7,987 nucleotides of DNA from a bacterium UBP7_UBA7824 (GTDB lineage Bacteria; UBP7; UBA6624), in contig DLTY01000030.1 of NCBI GenBank assembly GCA_002501535.1, positions 1-7,987 on the forward strand. The letters are read 5' to 3'. The notes below the pieces were generated by a model. It worked only from the letters and a program-made list of their open reading frames with translations. It was not told where the DNA came from and ran no database searches. How positions within the stretch are numbered: the first letter of the stretch is position 1; the number at the start of each line of letters is the position of its first letter. Both the position numbers and the translations under genes were made by a program. Shown piece by piece: positions 7,490 to 7,987 of this stretch.

Positions 7490-7563
7490 GAGTTTGTATA
7501 AAAATCTTGAAGGGAGGAAACAGGAAAAATTCCTGAATCAATATGGCTTATATATTTTTTCAT
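7486..7563 (-). CDS. Possible 25-codon ORF translationally coupled to der
   Basis: ATG at 7563 opens a 25-residue frame starting MKKYISHIDSGIF. Its TGA overlaps the der GTG as GTGA. The overlap would explain how der is translated without its own ribosome-binding site. The ORF itself has no Shine-Dalgarno site; its ATG overlaps the stop of a still smaller ORF at 7560-7586. I recognise no family. It may be a leader peptide, a frameshifted 33-residue gene, or chance. Confidence 0.3.
   Translation of the reverse strand: MKKYISHIDSGIFPVSSLQDFYTNS
7521..7535. repeat. Perfect inverted repeat upstream of der
   Basis: CAGGAA-aaa-TTCCTG is a perfect dyad with 6-bp arms and a 3-nt centre, 32 bp upstream of the der GTG. 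It could be an operator half-site pair or a short RNA hairpin in the der leader. It has no T-run, so it is not a convincing terminator. Confidence 0.45.
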
Positions 7564-7586
7564 TTTACTTTTTTTTCGTCGTACAA
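7560..7586 (-). CDS. Possible 8-codon leader ORF with TTG start
   Basis: TTG at 7586 follows a doubled AGAGG site (7602-7592; nearest copy 5 nt away, the GAGGT copy 10 nt away) and encodes MYDEKKVK. Its TGA overlaps the ATG at 7563 as ATGA. It contains a run of eight A (7576-7569 on the minus strand). A -1 shift or one extra A there would fuse it to the 25-codon ORF. Too short to call real without conservation. Confidence 0.2.
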   Translation of the reverse strand: MYDEKKVK

Positions 7587-7591
7587 AGTCG

Positions 7592-7602
7592 CCTCTACCT
7601 CT
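7592..7602 (-). promoter_or_regulatory. Doubled Shine-Dalgarno-like site upstream of der
   Basis: AGAGGTAGAGG on the minus strand is the only strong anti-16S-like sequence upstream of der, but it is about 100 nt from the der GTG. It is well placed for the TTG at 7586, so it supports translation of a leader rather than direct initiation at der. Confidence 0.35.
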
Positions 7603-7622
7603 ATTAATATTTTTACACTCAG

Positions 7623-7634
7623 GGTAATTTTACC
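7623..7634. repeat. Short inverted repeat in the divergent promoter region
   Basis: GGTAA-tt-TTACC has 5-bp perfect arms and covers the candidate extended -10 of the minus-strand promoter. A regulator bound here could control both directions. Short enough to be chance. Confidence 0.35.
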
Positions 7635-7635
7635 A
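7627..7635 (-). promoter_or_regulatory. Candidate extended -10 for the der operon
   Basis: TGGTAAAAT on the minus strand fits a TGn-extended -10 with one mismatch to TATAAT. No good -35 is seen. Transcription would start near 7620, giving a leader of about 130 nt before der and about 34 nt before the TTG at 7586. Confidence 0.3.
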
Positions 7636-7645
7636 CACTTTGCTC

Positions 7646-7654
7646 TGTTAGAAT
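7646..7654 (+). promoter_or_regulatory. Candidate extended -10 giving a leaderless transcript
   Basis: TGTTAGAAT on the plus strand fits a TGn-extended -10 (TAGAAT against TATAAT). It ends 7 nt before the ATG at 7662, the spacing expected if transcription starts at the start codon. No Shine-Dalgarno sequence is present between it and the ATG. Confidence 0.4.
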
Positions 7655-7661
7655 AATACCT

Positions 7662-7987
7662 ATGAGAATTATGCTAATTTTTGCCTTACTGTTCACATCT
7701 CTCAATGACCAGGATGATACGAATTCTGAAAATGTATTAAATTTTGTATTTGAAGATCAAATTTCATTCATGATAAATGATGAAAAAATAGAATCCGAAT
7801 ATTCTCTTGAGGGTTATTTGACTGAATCTTCAAGCGGAATCTTAATTGACCTTTATTCAATCACAATTGACGGTACAGCATTTGAATTTGAACAAAAAAT
7901 AAGCACAAATTATACTTTTTTAGAATTTAAAGAAAATCAAAAAACTAATCCATTAATCAAAGAAAATAACGAAGCGGCTGAAGAGGT
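7662..7987 (+). CDS. Predicted exported acidic protein, N-terminal part (cut by window end)
   Basis: The frame is open for 108 codons and runs off the window, transcribed divergently from der. The protein begins MRIMLIFALLFTSLND, a short basic and hydrophobic segment that looks like a signal peptide or N-terminal anchor. The rest is hydrophilic and rich in Asp, Glu and Asn, with alternating stretches such as SGILIDLYSITIDG (58-71) that suggest beta structure. No cysteine forms a lipobox and no catalytic motif is visible in the part shown. I do not recognise a family. The ATG at 7662 is preferred, but an in-frame ATG three codons later (7671) is equally possible since neither has a Shine-Dalgarno site. 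Codon use and AT content resemble the neighbours. Confidence 0.65.
   Translation, partial: MRIMLIFALLFTSLNDQDDTNSENVLNFVFEDQISFMINDEKIESEYSLEGYLTESSSGILIDLYSITIDGTAFEFEQKISTNYTFLEFKENQKTNPLIKENNEAAEE

Noticed and set aside
7521..7535. Rho-independent terminator at the CAGGAA/TTCCTG dyad
   Set aside because: The stem is only 6 bp and no T-run follows it on either strand; it also lies within the 5' region of the der operon.
7371..7607. 78-codon plus-strand open frame crossing the 5' end of der
   Set aside because: It overlaps the conserved P-loop of Der on the other strand and its tail is low-complexity Phe/Tyr-rich sequence from the AT-rich gap; no ribosome-binding site.
7500..7610. Riboswitch-like leader upstream of der (AGAGGTAGAGGCG recalls the start of lysine riboswitches)
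   Set aside because: The remaining conserved lysine-riboswitch segments and helices are missing, the space is too short, and the genes directly downstream are not lysine genes; AGAGG is better read as a ribosome-binding site.

Overview
This is an AT-rich bacterial window that is almost completely coding. Seven genes lie head to tail on the minus strand. One gene at the right edge, cut by the window end, points the other way. In minus-strand transcription order the genes are der (ribosome-assembly GTPase), pnp (polynucleotide phosphorylase), purN (GAR formyltransferase), an ALDH7-family aldehyde dehydrogenase, a small predicted lipoprotein, mreB, and the 5' part of a probable mreC that runs off the left edge. 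No rRNA, tRNA, CRISPR array, insertion sequence or phage gene was seen.

The tiny gaps (der/pnp 5 bp, pnp/purN a 4-bp ATGA overlap, purN/ALDH 2 bp, lipoprotein/mreB 7 bp, mreB/mreC 15 bp), the minimal intergenic DNA and the AT-rich composition suggest a streamlined free-living bacterium, plausibly marine bacterioplankton. This is inference; I cannot fix the phylum from the sequence. A lipobox-type signal peptide and MreB/MreC indicate a rod-type cell with an exported lipoprotein, but do not decide the envelope type.

Layout: 1-413, partial mreC and the mreB/mreC gap; 414-1457, mreB; 1465-1884, lipoprotein; 1885-1930, short gap with a good ribosome-binding site and a candidate promoter; 1931-3451, ALDH; 3454-4032, purN; 4029-6146, pnp; 6152-7489, der; 7490-7661, divergent intergenic region holding candidate overlapping promoters, two short dyads and a possible tiny leader ORF that overlaps der; 7662-7987, 5' end of a predicted exported protein on the plus strand.

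Functionally, der and pnp serve ribosome assembly and RNA turnover, purN serves purine synthesis, and the ALDH probably oxidises 2-aminoadipate 6-semialdehyde in lysine breakdown. The lipoprotein-mreB-mreC block is a cell-shape unit with its own candidate promoter. I did not find a clear previously undescribed multi-gene system. The points most worth a second look are the atypical Der motifs, the divergent MreB with a short MreC-like partner and an adjacent unrecognised lipoprotein, and the small overlapping ORFs and back-to-back promoters upstream of der.
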